DNA from: Hydrogenophaga sp.
GTDB lineage: Bacteria > Pseudomonadota > Gammaproteobacteria > Burkholderiales > Burkholderiaceae_C
Assembly (NCBI GenBank): GCA_018993155.1
Contig: JAGKSX010000043.1
Coordinates: 1 to 45,268 of the forward strand
Reading direction: 5' to 3'
DNA length: 45,268 nt
Within the stretch, counting starts at the first letter, position 1. Each line of letters starts with the position of its first letter. Positions 24,666 to 33,340 of this stretch are shown in pieces. Both the position numbers and the translations under genes were made by a program. The notes beneath the pieces are model-generated. The model was not told the origin of the DNA. It saw only the letters and a program-made list of their open reading frames with translations, and ran no database searches.

Positions 24666-25478
24666 ATGAAACACATCGACATCGCGGGCATTGGCCTGGA
24701 AGTGGCTCACATTCCGGGGCCGGCGGAACGTGCCCCCCTGGTCTTCCTGCATGAAGGCCTGGGCAGCGTGGCCATGTGGCAGCAGCGCGGCCGGCACTGG
24801 CCCGCCGAGCTTTGCGCCGCCACAGGCCGCGCGGGCTGGCTGTACTCGCGCCGAGGATACGGCCAGTCCGACCCCGTGGCCGATGTGCGCGGCCAACCCC
24901 GATGGCAGGGGTCCTGGCACATCGGCCGCCACGAACCCGACTACATGCACCTCGAAGCCTGGCAGGTTCTGCCTGCGCTGTTGCAAGCCCTGGGCGTGCC
25001 CGAGCCCGTGCTCGTAGGCCATTCGGATGGTGCCACCATCGCCCTGCTGCATGCCAGCCGGCACCCGGTCGCGGCCTGCGTGGCCATGGCGCCCCACGTG
25101 TTCATTGAAGACATCGCGCTGAACGCCATCGCCCAGGCCAAGACCTTGTACGAAGGCGATCCCGACGGGCTTCGCCAGCGCCTCTCGCGCTACCACGCCG
25201 ACGTGGACAACGCCTTCTGGCAGTGGAACGATGTCTGGCTCAGCCCGGCCTTCCGCCAGTTCGACATCCGCGCCGAATGCCAGGCCATCACCGCCCCTTT
25301 GCTGCTGGCGCAAGGCCTGGGCGATGAGTACGGCACCCTGGCCCAGCTGGACGAGATCGCGCTGGCGGCGCCCCATGCGCAACGCATCGAGCTGCCCGAT
25401 TGCGGCCACAGCCCCCACCGCGATCAGCCCGAGGCCTTGACCCGCGCCGTGGCGGATTTTCTGGCCCGCTTGGGCTGA
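24666..25478 (+). CDS. Alpha/beta hydrolase
   Basis: A 270-residue cytosolic alpha/beta hydrolase: oxyanion-hole segment LVFLHEGLGSVAMW, SRRGYGQSDP, nucleophile elbow VGHSDG with Ser120, the acid in QGLGDEYG and the His in DCGHSPHRDQPEAL. HEGLGS in place of the usual HGxxxS is typical of a betaproteobacterial subgroup. The substrate is unknown. TAGGAT (24652-24657) sits 8 nt before the ATG and no ribosome site is seen, so the mRNA may have almost no leader. It is divergent from the EI24 gene. Confidence 0.87.
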   Translation: MKHIDIAGIGLEVAHIPGPAERAPLVFLHEGLGSVAMWQQRGRHWPAELCAATGRAGWLYSRRGYGQSDPVADVRGQPRWQGSWHIGRHEPDYMHLEAWQVLPALLQALGVPEPVLVGHSDGATIALLHASRHPVAACVAMAPHVFIEDIALNAIAQAKTLYEGDPDGLRQRLSRYHADVDNAFWQWNDVWLSPAFRQFDIRAECQAITAPLLLAQGLGDEYGTLAQLDEIALAAPHAQRIELPDCGHSPHRDQPEALTRAVADFLARLG

Positions 25479-25572
25479 TTTCCCCGCCTGGGGGATGCAC
25501 GCCCGGCGGGCAGTTGGGCACAATGGAACGTTGGCCGGACGCGGGGGCGCCGGCTTGGCGCGCCACACCACC

Positions 25573-25681
25573 ATTTGTATCAAACGACCTCAAAACCCCA
25601 AGAAATTCACACGAAACGCGTACACGCAAGGCCACAAAGCCCCGCCGAAGGTCCGGCAAACCTCTACACTTTGATACAAAT
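25573..25681. repeat. Pair of inverted 12-mers in the promoter region of the DUF2726-like gene
   Basis: ATTTGTATCAAA (25573-25584) and its exact reverse complement TTTGATACAAAT (25670-25681) lie 97 bp apart, centre to centre. Each is itself nearly palindromic (TTTG-N3-CAAA). The right copy overlaps a possible -10 (TACAAA), about 20 nt before the next ATG. The 223-bp gap 25479-25701 holds nothing else I recognise. Confidence 0.5.
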
Positions 25682-25701
25682 AGACGCCACCCCTGCCACA
25701 C

Positions 25702-26430
25702 ATGAATACTTGGAACAACCCATGGCTGCTTGCCGTGCTCGCGCCCGCTCTGCTGGCCCTGGGGGCATTCCTGCACCGCGTCTGGGTCGACAAGCAGGCA
25801 CGGGAACGGCGGCGCATTCCCAAGCATTGGCCGCTGAGCACCCGCGCCCTGGCCAACAGTGAAGAAGCCCGCGTCTGGCACTGGCTGGCGCGCGCCTTCT
25901 ACGACCACCACGTCATGATCAAGCTGCCGGTCACGCGCTTCACCCTGCCGCGCGACAAGGAGCAAGGCATGGACTGGTACAAGCTGCTCGGCGGCGTGTA
26001 TTGCACCTTCACCGTCTGCCGCTCGGACGGGCGCGTGCTCGGCTGCCTGGACGTGCCGGGCAGCGCTGGCTTGCCGCGCAGCACCCGCACCCTCAAACAC
26101 TCCCTGCTGACCCAGTGCGGCCTGCCTTATTGGGTCGTGCGCTCCAACAGCTTGCCGACGGTTGCCGAAATCCGGGCTGAGTTCCTGGGCGAGTCCTCGC
26201 TCAACCACTCCATGCGCGAGCGCGAAATGGAAGAGCGCGCCATCATCGCCGCGCAGGCCAATCTGCGCACCGCGCTCACGCGCCAGCGCAGCAACCGCAA
26301 CAGCGATTTCAGCCCGCTGTCGAACTGGCCGAACAGCACCACCGGCGACCCGCGCAGCGACTTCAACTCGCAGTGGCAGGAGAACTCCTTCCTCATGCCG
26401 CTGGACAGCCGCAAGGGCGATCTGCTCTAA
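25702..26430 (+). CDS. DUF2726-like membrane-anchored protein
   Basis: A 242-residue protein with an N-terminal membrane helix (WLLAVLAPALLALGAFLHRVW), a basic stretch, and a domain (about 50-160) similar in pattern to DUF2726: EEARVWHWLARAF, FTVCRSDGRVLGCLDV and HSLLTQCGLPYWVV. The acidic residues and His expected in the nuclease-like core (ELDD...H) are not obvious, so it is probably non-catalytic or only distantly related. The C-terminal about 80 residues are Ser/Asn/Gln-rich. The stop overlaps the convergent rsuA-like gene by 3 nt. Confidence 0.65.
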   Translation: MNTWNNPWLLAVLAPALLALGAFLHRVWVDKQARERRRIPKHWPLSTRALANSEEARVWHWLARAFYDHHVMIKLPVTRFTLPRDKEQGMDWYKLLGGVYCTFTVCRSDGRVLGCLDVPGSAGLPRSTRTLKHSLLTQCGLPYWVVRSNSLPTVAEIRAEFLGESSLNHSMREREMEERAIIAAQANLRTALTRQRSNRNSDFSPLSNWPNSTTGDPRSDFNSQWQENSFLMPLDSRKGDLL

Positions 26431-27200
26431 GCCTGGCGTGCCGCCTGCTGGGCGCTCGCCGCGCCGGGCGCCTTCTGCGTGAGCGCCAGCACCTCCGCCG
26501 CAGTGAGCCACCGCCACAGGCCAGGCTTTAGCTCGGGCGACAACACCAGGCTGCCGATGGACGATCGGTGCAGGCCTTCCACCCGGTTGCCGACGGCCGC
26601 CACCATGCGCTTGACCTGGTGGTATTTGCCCTCCGTCAAGGTCAGCCGCAGGTGAAGCTCGCTGACGGCTTCGCACGCCTCGGCCTTCACCGGCCGGGGA
26701 TCGTCGTCCAGCACCACCCCTTCCAGCAAACGGCCAATCTGCCGCGCATCCAGCGGATGCTTGACCTGGGCCTCGTACACCTTGGGCACGTGATGGCGCG
26801 GCGACGTCAGGCGGTGGATGAACTTGCCATCGTCGGACAGCAGCAGCAAGCCCGTGGTGTCCTGATCCAGCCGCCCGACGGCCTGCACGCCCGCAGCGGC
26901 CCCTCCCCCGCGTTGGCGCAAGGGGCCGGGCAGCAGCGTGTAGACGCTGGGGTAGGTGCTGGGCTTCTGCGAGCACTCGTAACCCGCTGGCTTGTGCAGC
27001 AGCAGGTAGGCGCGCGCGTGGTAGTGCCAGACCTCACCCTGCACGCGAAACACCAGCCCCTCCTCCTCGAAGAGAGCTGAGGGATCGGTGCATGGAGAGC
27101 TGTCTTCACCCACCGACACCAGGCCTTGCTGCACCAAGCCGCTGCAGATGCGGCGGGTGCCGAAGCCCTGGGAAAAAAGAATGTCCTGCAATTGCATCAT
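26427..27200 (-). CDS. rsuA: 16S rRNA pseudouridine synthase, RsuA family
   Basis: A 257-residue pseudouridine synthase. An N-terminal S4-like RNA-binding part (about 1-55, LQDILFSQGFGTRRICSGLVQQGLVSV) precedes the catalytic domain with Asp112 in GRLDQDTTGLLLLS, the LLLHKPAGYE segment and GKYHQVKRM. This is the RsuA/RluB/E/F subfamily; RsuA (16S U516) is the closest by length and layout, though RluE-like specificity cannot be excluded. The start could be either of two adjacent ATGs (27200 or 27197). Confidence 0.88.
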   Translation of the reverse strand: MMQLQDILFSQGFGTRRICSGLVQQGLVSVGEDSSPCTDPSALFEEEGLVFRVQGEVWHYHARAYLLLHKPAGYECSQKPSTYPSVYTLLPGPLRQRGGGAAAGVQAVGRLDQDTTGLLLLSDDGKFIHRLTSPRHHVPKVYEAQVKHPLDARQIGRLLEGVVLDDDPRPVKAEACEAVSELHLRLTLTEGKYHQVKRMVAAVGNRVEGLHRSSIGSLVLSPELKPGLWRWLTAAEVLALTQKAPGAASAQQAARQA

Positions 27201-27288
27201 GGTGCGGGAATTGTCGCCGCTCACCCGACTCAGACCACGACACACCAGAATGGCAGGCCGCCCGCCGTGGGCGCCCTCACTTTTGCGC

Positions 27289-27876
27289 ATGAAGCAACGG
27301 ATCAAGACCTGGCTCAGCACACAAGACGGACTGCGCCACCACCGCTGGCTGCGCTGGATGGGGCCCGTGCTGCACCAGCCCAGGTTGTGGCACTTCAGTC
27401 GCAAAGGCATCGCCATGGGCGTCGCCGTGGGCATCTTCTTCGGCCTGCTCGTCCCGATTGCGCAAATGCCTCTGTCGGCCGCCGCGGCCGTGCTCCTCAG
27501 AGCGAACCTTCCGATGGCGGTGGCCAGCACCTTCGTGACGAATCCGGTGACGTTCGGGCCGGTCTACTACGGCGCCTACCGCCTCGGCAAGGTGGTGTTG
27601 GGCGAACCCCGCGTGACGGAGAACGAGGCAATGGCCGCGCTTCGGAGGGCGCAGGCTGAAGAGAAGGCTGAGGGAGCGCGGCCAACCTGGTCGCAGCGCA
27701 TCGCCCGTGGTGTGGAGCACCTGAGGACAGCCGGCAAGCCGCTCGCAGTGGGCCTGGCCATCATCGCCACCTTGAGCGGGCTCACCGTCTACGCCCTCAT
27801 CAGCGGGCTGTGGATTCTCAAGACACGCTGGGAACGCAAGCGACGGCTGCGCGAGCGCTCTTCGCCAGATGCCTGA
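27289..27876 (+). CDS. DUF2062 membrane protein
   Basis: A 195-residue inner membrane protein of the DUF2062 family: a basic N terminus, GIAMGVAVGIFFGLLVPIAQMPLSAAAAVLLRANLPMAVASTFVTNPVTFGPVYYGAY (two helices with the conserved TNP motif), a charged middle and a C-terminal helix (LAVGLAIIATLSGLTVYALISGLWIL). The function is unknown. The ATG at 27289 fits the family length; the frame is open upstream into rsuA on the other strand. Confidence 0.83.
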   Translation: MKQRIKTWLSTQDGLRHHRWLRWMGPVLHQPRLWHFSRKGIAMGVAVGIFFGLLVPIAQMPLSAAAAVLLRANLPMAVASTFVTNPVTFGPVYYGAYRLGKVVLGEPRVTENEAMAALRRAQAEEKAEGARPTWSQRIARGVEHLRTAGKPLAVGLAIIATLSGLTVYALISGLWILKTRWERKRRLRERSSPDA

Positions 27877-27899
27877 AGGTCGCTCGCTTCGCAAAGTCG

Positions 27900-27938
27900 A
27901 AAAAAAGCCCGCCCGGCACGGCGCCGGGCGGGCTTTTC
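27900..27938 (-). terminator. Rho-independent terminator of ssrA
   Basis: Perfect 15-bp stem AAAAGCCCGCCCGGC (27903-27917)/GCCGGGCGGGCTTTT (27923-27937) with a 5-nt loop and a 7-nt U run on the minus strand, a few bases past the tmRNA 3' end. It may also serve the DUF2062 gene from the other side. Confidence 0.92.
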
Positions 27939-27944
27939 AATAGG

Positions 27945-28321
27945 TGGTGGAGCTGGGGGGATTCGAACCCCCGTCCGCAAGCCTTCTTCGAGCAGTTCTA
28001 CATGTGTAGCCGTCTGTTTTGGGTCTCGCCGCCCGAGTCGCGCAGTGGCACGCTAAACGGGAAGCCAGCATCCTTGAATCTCACCCTGCGCCAAGGTGCC
28101 CGACGCAGAGCCAGCCAATGTGAATTACCTCGCAGCCGGGAGGTCTTGCGACCCCCTTGCCCAGCCCATCGGCCTGCTGTTGCGAGGCTCACCGGTGTTT
28201 AAGCGGCGAGTGCGAAACGTTCGTCGTTTGCAGTTGGTTTTTTTCTGCGGATTAACGAGGTAACAGAACCTCGACATGCCCTGCTGCGCGTCCGAACCCA
28301 CGTCGAAACCAGTGCAGCCCC
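27945..28321 (-). ncRNA. ssrA: tmRNA (10Sa RNA)
   Basis: A 377-nt transfer-messenger RNA on the minus strand that rescues stalled ribosomes. The 5' end GGGGCUG pairs with CAGCUCC before the encoded CCA (complement of 27945-27947). The T-arm is GGGGGTTCGAATCCCCC. The tag reading frame (28231 down to 28199) encodes ANDERFALAA and then TAA, the tag expected for betaproteobacteria of this group. SmpB is not in the window. Confidence 0.98.
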
Positions 28322-28331
28322 AGGAAGACGG

Positions 28332-28358
28332 AGTTTAAGGCAGTTCCAGCAATTTCAA
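28332..28358 (-). promoter_or_regulatory. Candidate ssrA promoter overlapping the end of gph
   Basis: On the minus strand TTGAAA (28358-28353) and TAAACT (28337-28332) are separated by 15 bp, with the -10 overlapping the gph stop codon and ending 10 nt before the mature tmRNA 5' end. The spacer is short, so this is tentative. Confidence 0.35.
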
Positions 28359-29006
28359 GAGCTGCAGGGGCGAAGAAACCTCCGCGTCCGCACCCCAGCT
28401 GGCCACGTCGGCACCGAAGCCGAGGTAACCGTACCGCGCAGCCACCGTCGGCATGCCCGCCGCCTTGCCCGCGCGGATGTCGCGCTCGTCATCGCCCACG
28501 TAGAGGCACTGGCTCGGCAACAGCTGCAACCGGCGCGCCGCCTCCAGCAAGGGCTCGGGATGCGGTTTGGCATGTGGCGTGGTATCGCCGCTGATCACGA
28601 CAGAAGCGGTCTCGAAGAGCGCCATGGCCCGCGAAAGAGGATTCGTGAACCGCTGCGACTTGTTGGTGACCACGCCCCAGCGAAGCCCGCCGTCCACGAG
28701 GCGGGCCAGCAGATCGGCCACGCCATCGAACGGCGCCGTGCGTTGGGTCATGCAGCCTTCGTACGCGCCAAAGAACTCCTCCTTCAACGCAGGGTAGTCC
28801 GCATGCTCGGGCGTGATGCCGAACGCCACATGCAGCATGCCCCGGGCCCCGGAGCCCGCATGAGGCCGGTATTGTTCCAGCGGCAGCGAGGCCATGCCTC
28901 GGCTTACCCGCATGCCATCGGCAGACGACCCCAGATCCGATGCGCTGTCGATCAGCGTACCGTCCAGATCGAACAGGACGGCATGCACCCCTCGAAAAAC
29001 AGTCAT
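28335..29006 (-). CDS. gph: Phosphoglycolate phosphatase (HAD family)
   Basis: A 223-residue HAD hydrolase. Motif [11 protein letters not shown] has the nucleophile Asp13 and Asp15; motif II lies in VVTNKS; motif III Lys in [10 protein letters not shown]; motif IV GDDERDI. Phosphoglycolate phosphatase removes 2-phosphoglycolate formed in DNA repair or by Rubisco side reactions. The ubiG-gph pairing with an ATGA overlap is common in proteobacteria and supports this call over other HAD phosphatases. The gene ends only 13 nt before the tmRNA 5' end. Confidence 0.9.
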   Translation of the reverse strand: MTVFRGVHAVLFDLDGTLIDSASDLGSSADGMRVSRGMASLPLEQYRPHAGSGARGMLHVAFGITPEHADYPALKEEFFGAYEGCMTQRTAPFDGVADLLARLVDGGLRWGVVTNKSQRFTNPLSRAMALFETASVVISGDTTPHAKPHPEPLLEAARRLQLLPSQCLYVGDDERDIRAGKAAGMPTVAARYGYLGFGADVASWGADAEVSSPLQLLKLLELP

Positions 29007-29710
29007 GGTTTGCGTGTGGCGAACAGGTAATTGACGCTGGTGTCGGCGCTGAGCCGATAGCGTTGCGTCAACGGGTTGTATTCCATGCCGCGGGTCTGAT
29101 CGAGCTCCAGGCCCACGGCCCGGCAATAGCTCGCCAGCTCGCTGGGCCGGATGAACTTCGCGTACTCGTGCGTTCCCTTGGGCAACAGTTGCAGCAGGTA
29201 CTCCGCCCCGAGCACCGCGAACAGAAAGGCCTTGGCGTTGCGGTTGAGGGTCGAGAAAAACACCCAGCCTCCCGGTTTCACCAGGGTGGCGCAGGCGCGC
29301 ACCACCGACGCGGGGTCGGGCACGTGCTCCAGCATTTCCATGCAGGTCACCACATCGAACTTGCCGGGCTGCTCCAGCGCCATGGCCTCCGCGCTGATCT
29401 CCTTGTAGCTGACGTTGGCGGTGCCCGCCTCCAGGGCATGCAACTGCGCCACCCGCAACGCCTTGACGGACAGGTCGATGCCCGTCACGTCGGCACCTTT
29501 GCGGGCCATGGAATCGGACAGGATGCCTCCGCCGCAGCCAATATCGAGCACCCGTTTGCCTGCCAATCCCGCCAATCCGTCAATCCACCCCAGGCGAAGC
29601 GGATTGATCTGATGCAGGGGGCGAAACTCACTGTCGGGATCCCACCAGCGATGGGCGAGATCGGAGAACTTGGCCAGCTCGGCCGGATCGGCATTGACGT
29701 TCGGATTCAT
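29003..29710 (-). CDS. ubiG: Ubiquinone biosynthesis O-methyltransferase
   Basis: A 235-residue class I SAM methyltransferase carrying out both O-methylations in ubiquinone synthesis. The SAM motif VLDIGCGGG (54-62), the N-terminal [29 protein letters not shown] and the [11 protein letters not shown] and [10 protein letters not shown] segments are specific for UbiG. The start overlaps nothing upstream; GATAAT (complement of 29717-29722) ends 6 nt before the ATG, which suggests a leaderless mRNA. It is coupled to gph by ATGA. Confidence 0.95.
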   Translation of the reverse strand: MNPNVNADPAELAKFSDLAHRWWDPDSEFRPLHQINPLRLGWIDGLAGLAGKRVLDIGCGGGILSDSMARKGADVTGIDLSVKALRVAQLHALEAGTANVSYKEISAEAMALEQPGKFDVVTCMEMLEHVPDPASVVRACATLVKPGGWVFFSTLNRNAKAFLFAVLGAEYLLQLLPKGTHEYAKFIRPSELASYCRAVGLELDQTRGMEYNPLTQRYRLSADTSVNYLFATRKP

Positions 29711-29716
29711 GCGTTG

Positions 29717-29722
29717 ATTATC
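29717..29722 (-). promoter_or_regulatory. -10 element placed for leaderless ubiG transcript
   Basis: GATAAT on the minus strand, near-consensus, with 6 nt between its last base and the ubiG ATG. A start at the seventh base would be the A of the AUG. The region upstream is the T run of the ompA terminator, with no clear -35. Confidence 0.5.
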
Positions 29723-29734
29723 GCCAGCACAATA

Positions 29735-29761
29735 AAAAAACCGCGCCGAAGCGCGGTTTTT
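29735..29761 (-). terminator. Rho-independent terminator of the OmpA-family gene
   Basis: ACCGCGC (29740-29746)/GCGCGGT (29751-29757) with a CGAA loop, flanked by A and T runs so it can work in both directions. It ends the minus-strand gene at 29781-30428. Confidence 0.85.
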
Positions 29762-29780
29762 GGACCGGAACTGAAGGGAA

Positions 29781-30428
29781 TCAGTTCTTGCGGGTGCCGA
29801 CCACTTCGACTTCCACGCGGCGGTTCTTGGCGCGGCCTTCGCGGGTGGCGTTGTCGGCCACCGGCTGGGTCAGGCCCTTGCCTTCGGTGTAGATGCGGTT
29901 GCTTTCGATGCCCTTGCTCACCAGATAGGCCTTGACGGCTTCAGCGCGGCGGTTGGACAGCTTCTGGTTGTAGCCAGCAGCGCCGGTGGAGTCGGTGTGA
30001 CCCACAGCGATCACGACTTCCAGGGCAATGCCGGACACCTTGCCAGCCAGATCGTCCAGCTTGGCCTTGCCTTCGGGCTTGAGCACAGCCTTGTCGAAGT
30101 CGAAGAAGGCGTCAGCAGCGTAGGTCACCTTGGACGCCACGGGAGCCGGTGCGGGTGCGGGAGCCGGTGCGGGTGCAGGGGCTGCGGCAGGAGCCGGAGC
30201 GGGAGCCGGTGCGGGAGCCGGAGCAGCGGCAGGAACGATCGCGCCGTCGCAACCTTGTGCGGCGGTGGCGGGCGTCCAGTTGGCATCGCGCCAGCAGAGT
30301 TCATTGGTGCCGTTTTTCCAAACCAGTTCGCTGGTGCCATTGCGCCAGTTGTCGATGGTTTGGGCGCCGGCGGCCGTTGCCATGGCGGCGGTTGCCAACA
30401 GCATTGCCACTTTGTTAAGTTTTTTCAT
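29781..30428 (-). CDS. OmpA-family outer-membrane protein
   Basis: A 215-residue exported protein: signal peptide (about 1-22, ending AGA), a short N-terminal region with a repeated W-[RK]-N-G-T-x-E-L unit ([16 protein letters not shown], then CWRDANWTP), an Ala-Pro repeat linker (about 66-98) and a C-terminal OmpA peptidoglycan-binding domain with [35 protein letters not shown] and the final NRRVEVEV. No beta-barrel is present. It likely tethers the outer membrane to peptidoglycan. The start has AGAGGA upstream. It is highly likely to be abundant, judging from its codon use and strong terminator. Confidence 0.9.
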   Translation of the reverse strand: MKKLNKVAMLLATAAMATAAGAQTIDNWRNGTSELVWKNGTNELCWRDANWTPATAAQGCDGAIVPAAAPAPAPAPAPAPAAAPAPAPAPAPAPAPVASKVTYAADAFFDFDKAVLKPEGKAKLDDLAGKVSGIALEVVIAVGHTDSTGAAGYNQKLSNRRAEAVKAYLVSKGIESNRIYTEGKGLTQPVADNATREGRAKNRRVEVEVVGTRKN

Positions 30429-30638
30429 GGTTTTCCTCTATATAAGCCGCAGACAGACTGCGTGACAAGAACGACGCTTCAAGTGACCACCACTAAAAAC
30501 GCTGGAATTTATTGTGCCACAAGCACGGAATGCCCGGCCCGCCGGCCAATGCGGCGTTGTCGCCGGATACAGCAGGTCACGTCATTCGTTGTGGATGTAC
30601 AACAAACGACCCAAGAAGTTGTAGGAGAACGCGCCGTC

Positions 30639-30644
30639 TAAAAT
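30639..30644 (+). promoter_or_regulatory. Candidate -10 of gyrA
   Basis: TAAAAT, 45 nt upstream of the gyrA ATG; a weak -35 (TTGTAG at 30619-30624) is present at 14-bp spacing. The 260-bp region between the OmpA-family gene and gyrA also contains repeated TTGT/ACAA elements (30588-30612) of unknown role. Confidence 0.35.
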
Positions 30645-30688
30645 CGCAGGTTGCCCTCCGGTCCATCTACGCACCTATCCCCTCGCTC

Positions 30689-33340
30689 ATGACACAGTTC
30701 GCCAAAGAGACCCTGCCCATCAGTCTTGAAGAGGAAATGAGGCGCAGCTACCTCGATTACGCCATGAGCGTGATCGTGGGGCGCGCCCTGCCCGACGCGC
30801 GGGATGGTCTCAAGCCGGTGCACCGGCGCGTGCTTTTCGCGATGCACGAGCTCAACAACGACTGGAACCGCCCTTACAAGAAATCGGCCCGTATCGTGGG
30901 CGACGTGATCGGTAAGTACCACCCGCACGGCGACAGCGCGGTGTACGACACCATCGTGCGCATGGCGCAGGACTTCTCGCTGCGGCACATGCTCGTGGAC
31001 GGACAGGGCAACTTCGGCTCCGTCGACGGCGACAACGCGGCCGCCATGCGTTACACGGAAATCCGCCTGTCGAAGATCGCCCATGAAATGCTGGCGGACA
31101 TCGACAAGGAGACCGTCAACTTCGGTCCCAACTACGACGGCTCGGAAAAAGAGCCGCTGGTGCTCCCGTCGCGCCTGCCCAACCTGCTCGTCAACGGCTC
31201 GGCCGGTATCGCGGTCGGCATGGCCACCAACATTCCGCCGCACAACCTCAACGAGGTGGTGGACGCCTGCCTGCACCTGCTCAAGAGCCCCGAGGCCTCC
31301 ATCGACGAATTGATGGAGATCATTCCCGCGCCCGACTTCCCCACGGCCGGCATCATTTACGGCATCAATGGGGTCAAGGATGGCTATCGCACGGGACGAG
31401 GCCGCGTGGTGATGCGCGCCAAGTGCCATTTCGAGGACATCGACCGTGGCCAGCGCCAGGCCATCATCGTGGACGAGCTGCCCTACCAGGTCAACAAGAA
31501 GACGCTGCAGGAGCGCATTGCCGAACTGGTGCACGAAAAGAAGATCGAGGGGATCAGCCACATCCAGGACGAGTCGGACAAGTCGGGCATGCGCCTGGTG
31601 ATCGAACTCAAGCGCGGCGAAGTGCCGGAAGTGGTGCTCAACAACCTGTACAAGCAGACGCAACTGCAGGACACCTTCGGCATCAACATGGTGGCCCTGG
31701 TCGATGGCCAGCCGCGCCTGTGCAACCTGAAGGATCTGGTCCAGGTCTTCCTGGAGCACCGCCGCGAGGTCGTGACCCGCCGCACGGTGTTCAACCTGCG
31801 CAAGGCGCGCGAGCGCGGCCATGTGCTCGAAGGCCTCGCCGTGGCCCTGGCCAACATTGACGAGTTCATCCGCATCATCCGCGAGTCGCCCACGCCGCCC
31901 GTGGCCAAGGCTGAACTCATGGCGCGCCCCTGGGACAGCCAGCTGGTGCGCGAGATGCTCACCCGCACGCGCGCCGATGGCGGCGTGATCAATGCCGACG
32001 ACTACCGGCCCGATGGCCTGGAACGCGAGTTCGGCATGGGCGGCGACGGCCTGTACCGGCTGTCCGAGACCCAGACCCAGGAAATCCTGCAGATGCGCCT
32101 GCAGCGCCTGACCGGCCTGGAGCAGGACAAGATCGTGGCCGAGTACAAGGAGGTCATGGGCGAGATCGACGACCTGCTGGACATCCTGGCCAAGCCCGAG
32201 CGGGTCTCGACCATCATCGGCGAAGAGCTGATCATCGTGAAGCAGGAGTTCGGCCAGACCAAGCTGGGCGCGCGCCGCAGCGAGATCGAGCACAACGCGC
32301 AAGACCTCGCCACCGAAGACCTGATCACGCCGACCGACATGGTGGTCACGCTCAGCCACAGCGGCTACATCAAGAGCCAGCCGCTGTCGGAATACCGCTC
32401 GCAGAAGCGCGGCGGCCGCGGCAAGCAGGCCACCGCCACCAAGGAAGACGACTGGATCGACCAGCTCTTCATCGCGAACACGCACGACTACATCCTGTGC
32501 TTCTCCAACCGTGGCCGGCTGTACTGGCTCAAGGTGTGGGAAGTGCCGGCGGGTTCGCGCGGTTCGCGCGGCCGCCCGATCGTCAACATGTTCCCGTTGC
32601 AGGAAGGCGAGAAGATCAACGTGGTGCTGCCGCTGACCGGCGAGATGCGCAGCTTCCCGTCCGACCGCTATGTGTTCATGGCCACCTCCATGGGCACGGT
32701 CAAGAAGACGGCGCTCGATGAATTCAGCAACCCGCGCAAGGCCGGCATCATCGCCGTGGACCTCGACGAGGGCGACTACCTCATCGGCGCGGCTCTGACC
32801 GACGGGCAGCACGACGTGATGCTGTTCAGCGACGGCGGCAAGGCCGTGCGTTTCGACGAGAACGACGTGCGCCCGATGGGCCGCAACGCGCGCGGCGTGC
32901 GCGGCATGCTGATCGAAGACACGCAGAGCGTGATCGCCATGCTGGTGGCCGAGGACGAAGAGCAGAGCGTGCTGACCGCCACCATCAATGGCTATGGCAA
33001 GCGCACGCCGATCGCCGAGTACACCCGCCACGGGCGTGGCACCAAGGGCATGATCGCGATCCAGCAGAGCGAGCGCAACGGCAAGGTCGTGGCGGCCACG
33101 CTGGTGCACAACGACGACGAGATCATGCTGATCACCGACAAGGGCGTGCTGGTGCGCACCCGCGTGTCCGAGATCCGCGAAATGGGTCGCGCCACGCAAG
33201 GGGTGACGCTGATTGCGCTGGACGAAGGCTCCGAACTCTCGGGCCTGCAGCGCATCGTGGAGAACGACGCCAACGTGCCGGAGCTGGGCGACGACACGAA
33301 CGGAGCAGCCGCAGCCGACGACGCGGGCACCGAGCCGTGA
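30689..33340 (+). CDS. gyrA: DNA gyrase subunit A
   Basis: An 883-residue gyrase A subunit, introducing negative supercoils with GyrB. The catalytic tyrosine is Tyr122 (AAMRY). The quinolone-resistance region reads [11 protein letters not shown] with Ser83 and Asp87 in the susceptible state by E. coli numbering. The GyrA box appears as QKRGGRGK at the start of the beta-pinwheel C-terminal domain, and the tail is acidic ([19 protein letters not shown]), as is common. The start at 30689 gives [28 protein letters not shown], colinear with E. coli. The stop overlaps the serC start. Confidence 0.97.
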   Translation: MTQFAKETLPISLEEEMRRSYLDYAMSVIVGRALPDARDGLKPVHRRVLFAMHELNNDWNRPYKKSARIVGDVIGKYHPHGDSAVYDTIVRMAQDFSLRHMLVDGQGNFGSVDGDNAAAMRYTEIRLSKIAHEMLADIDKETVNFGPNYDGSEKEPLVLPSRLPNLLVNGSAGIAVGMATNIPPHNLNEVVDACLHLLKSPEASIDELMEIIPAPDFPTAGIIYGINGVKDGYRTGRGRVVMRAKCHFEDIDRGQRQAIIVDELPYQVNKKTLQERIAELVHEKKIEGISHIQDESDKSGMRLVIELKRGEVPEVVLNNLYKQTQLQDTFGINMVALVDGQPRLCNLKDLVQVFLEHRREVVTRRTVFNLRKARERGHVLEGLAVALANIDEFIRIIRESPTPPVAKAELMARPWDSQLVREMLTRTRADGGVINADDYRPDGLEREFGMGGDGLYRLSETQTQEILQMRLQRLTGLEQDKIVAEYKEVMGEIDDLLDILAKPERVSTIIGEELIIVKQEFGQTKLGARRSEIEHNAQDLATEDLITPTDMVVTLSHSGYIKSQPLSEYRSQKRGGRGKQATATKEDDWIDQLFIANTHDYILCFSNRGRLYWLKVWEVPAGSRGSRGRPIVNMFPLQEGEKINVVLPLTGEMRSFPSDRYVFMATSMGTVKKTALDEFSNPRKAGIIAVDLDEGDYLIGAALTDGQHDVMLFSDGGKAVRFDENDVRPMGRNARGVRGMLIEDTQSVIAMLVAEDEEQSVLTATINGYGKRTPIAEYTRHGRGTKGMIAIQQSERNGKVVAATLVHNDDEIMLITDKGVLVRTRVSEIREMGRATQGVTLIALDEGSELSGLQRIVENDANVPELGDDTNGAAAADDAGTEP

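Noticed and set aside
30504-30519. TGGCAC upstream of the OmpA-family gene as a sigma54 -24 element
   Set aside because: At the required spacing the -12 is ATTCC with no GC pair; the match is only the -24 half.
30932-30960. Quinolone-resistance change in gyrA
   Set aside because: Ser83 and Asp87 are both the susceptible residues.
30638-33199. An 853-codon open frame antisense to gyrA
   Set aside because: gyrA is certain on the other strand; the frame arises from strong G/C third-position bias, and its product is a low-complexity His/Val/Ala/Arg-rich sequence with no domain.
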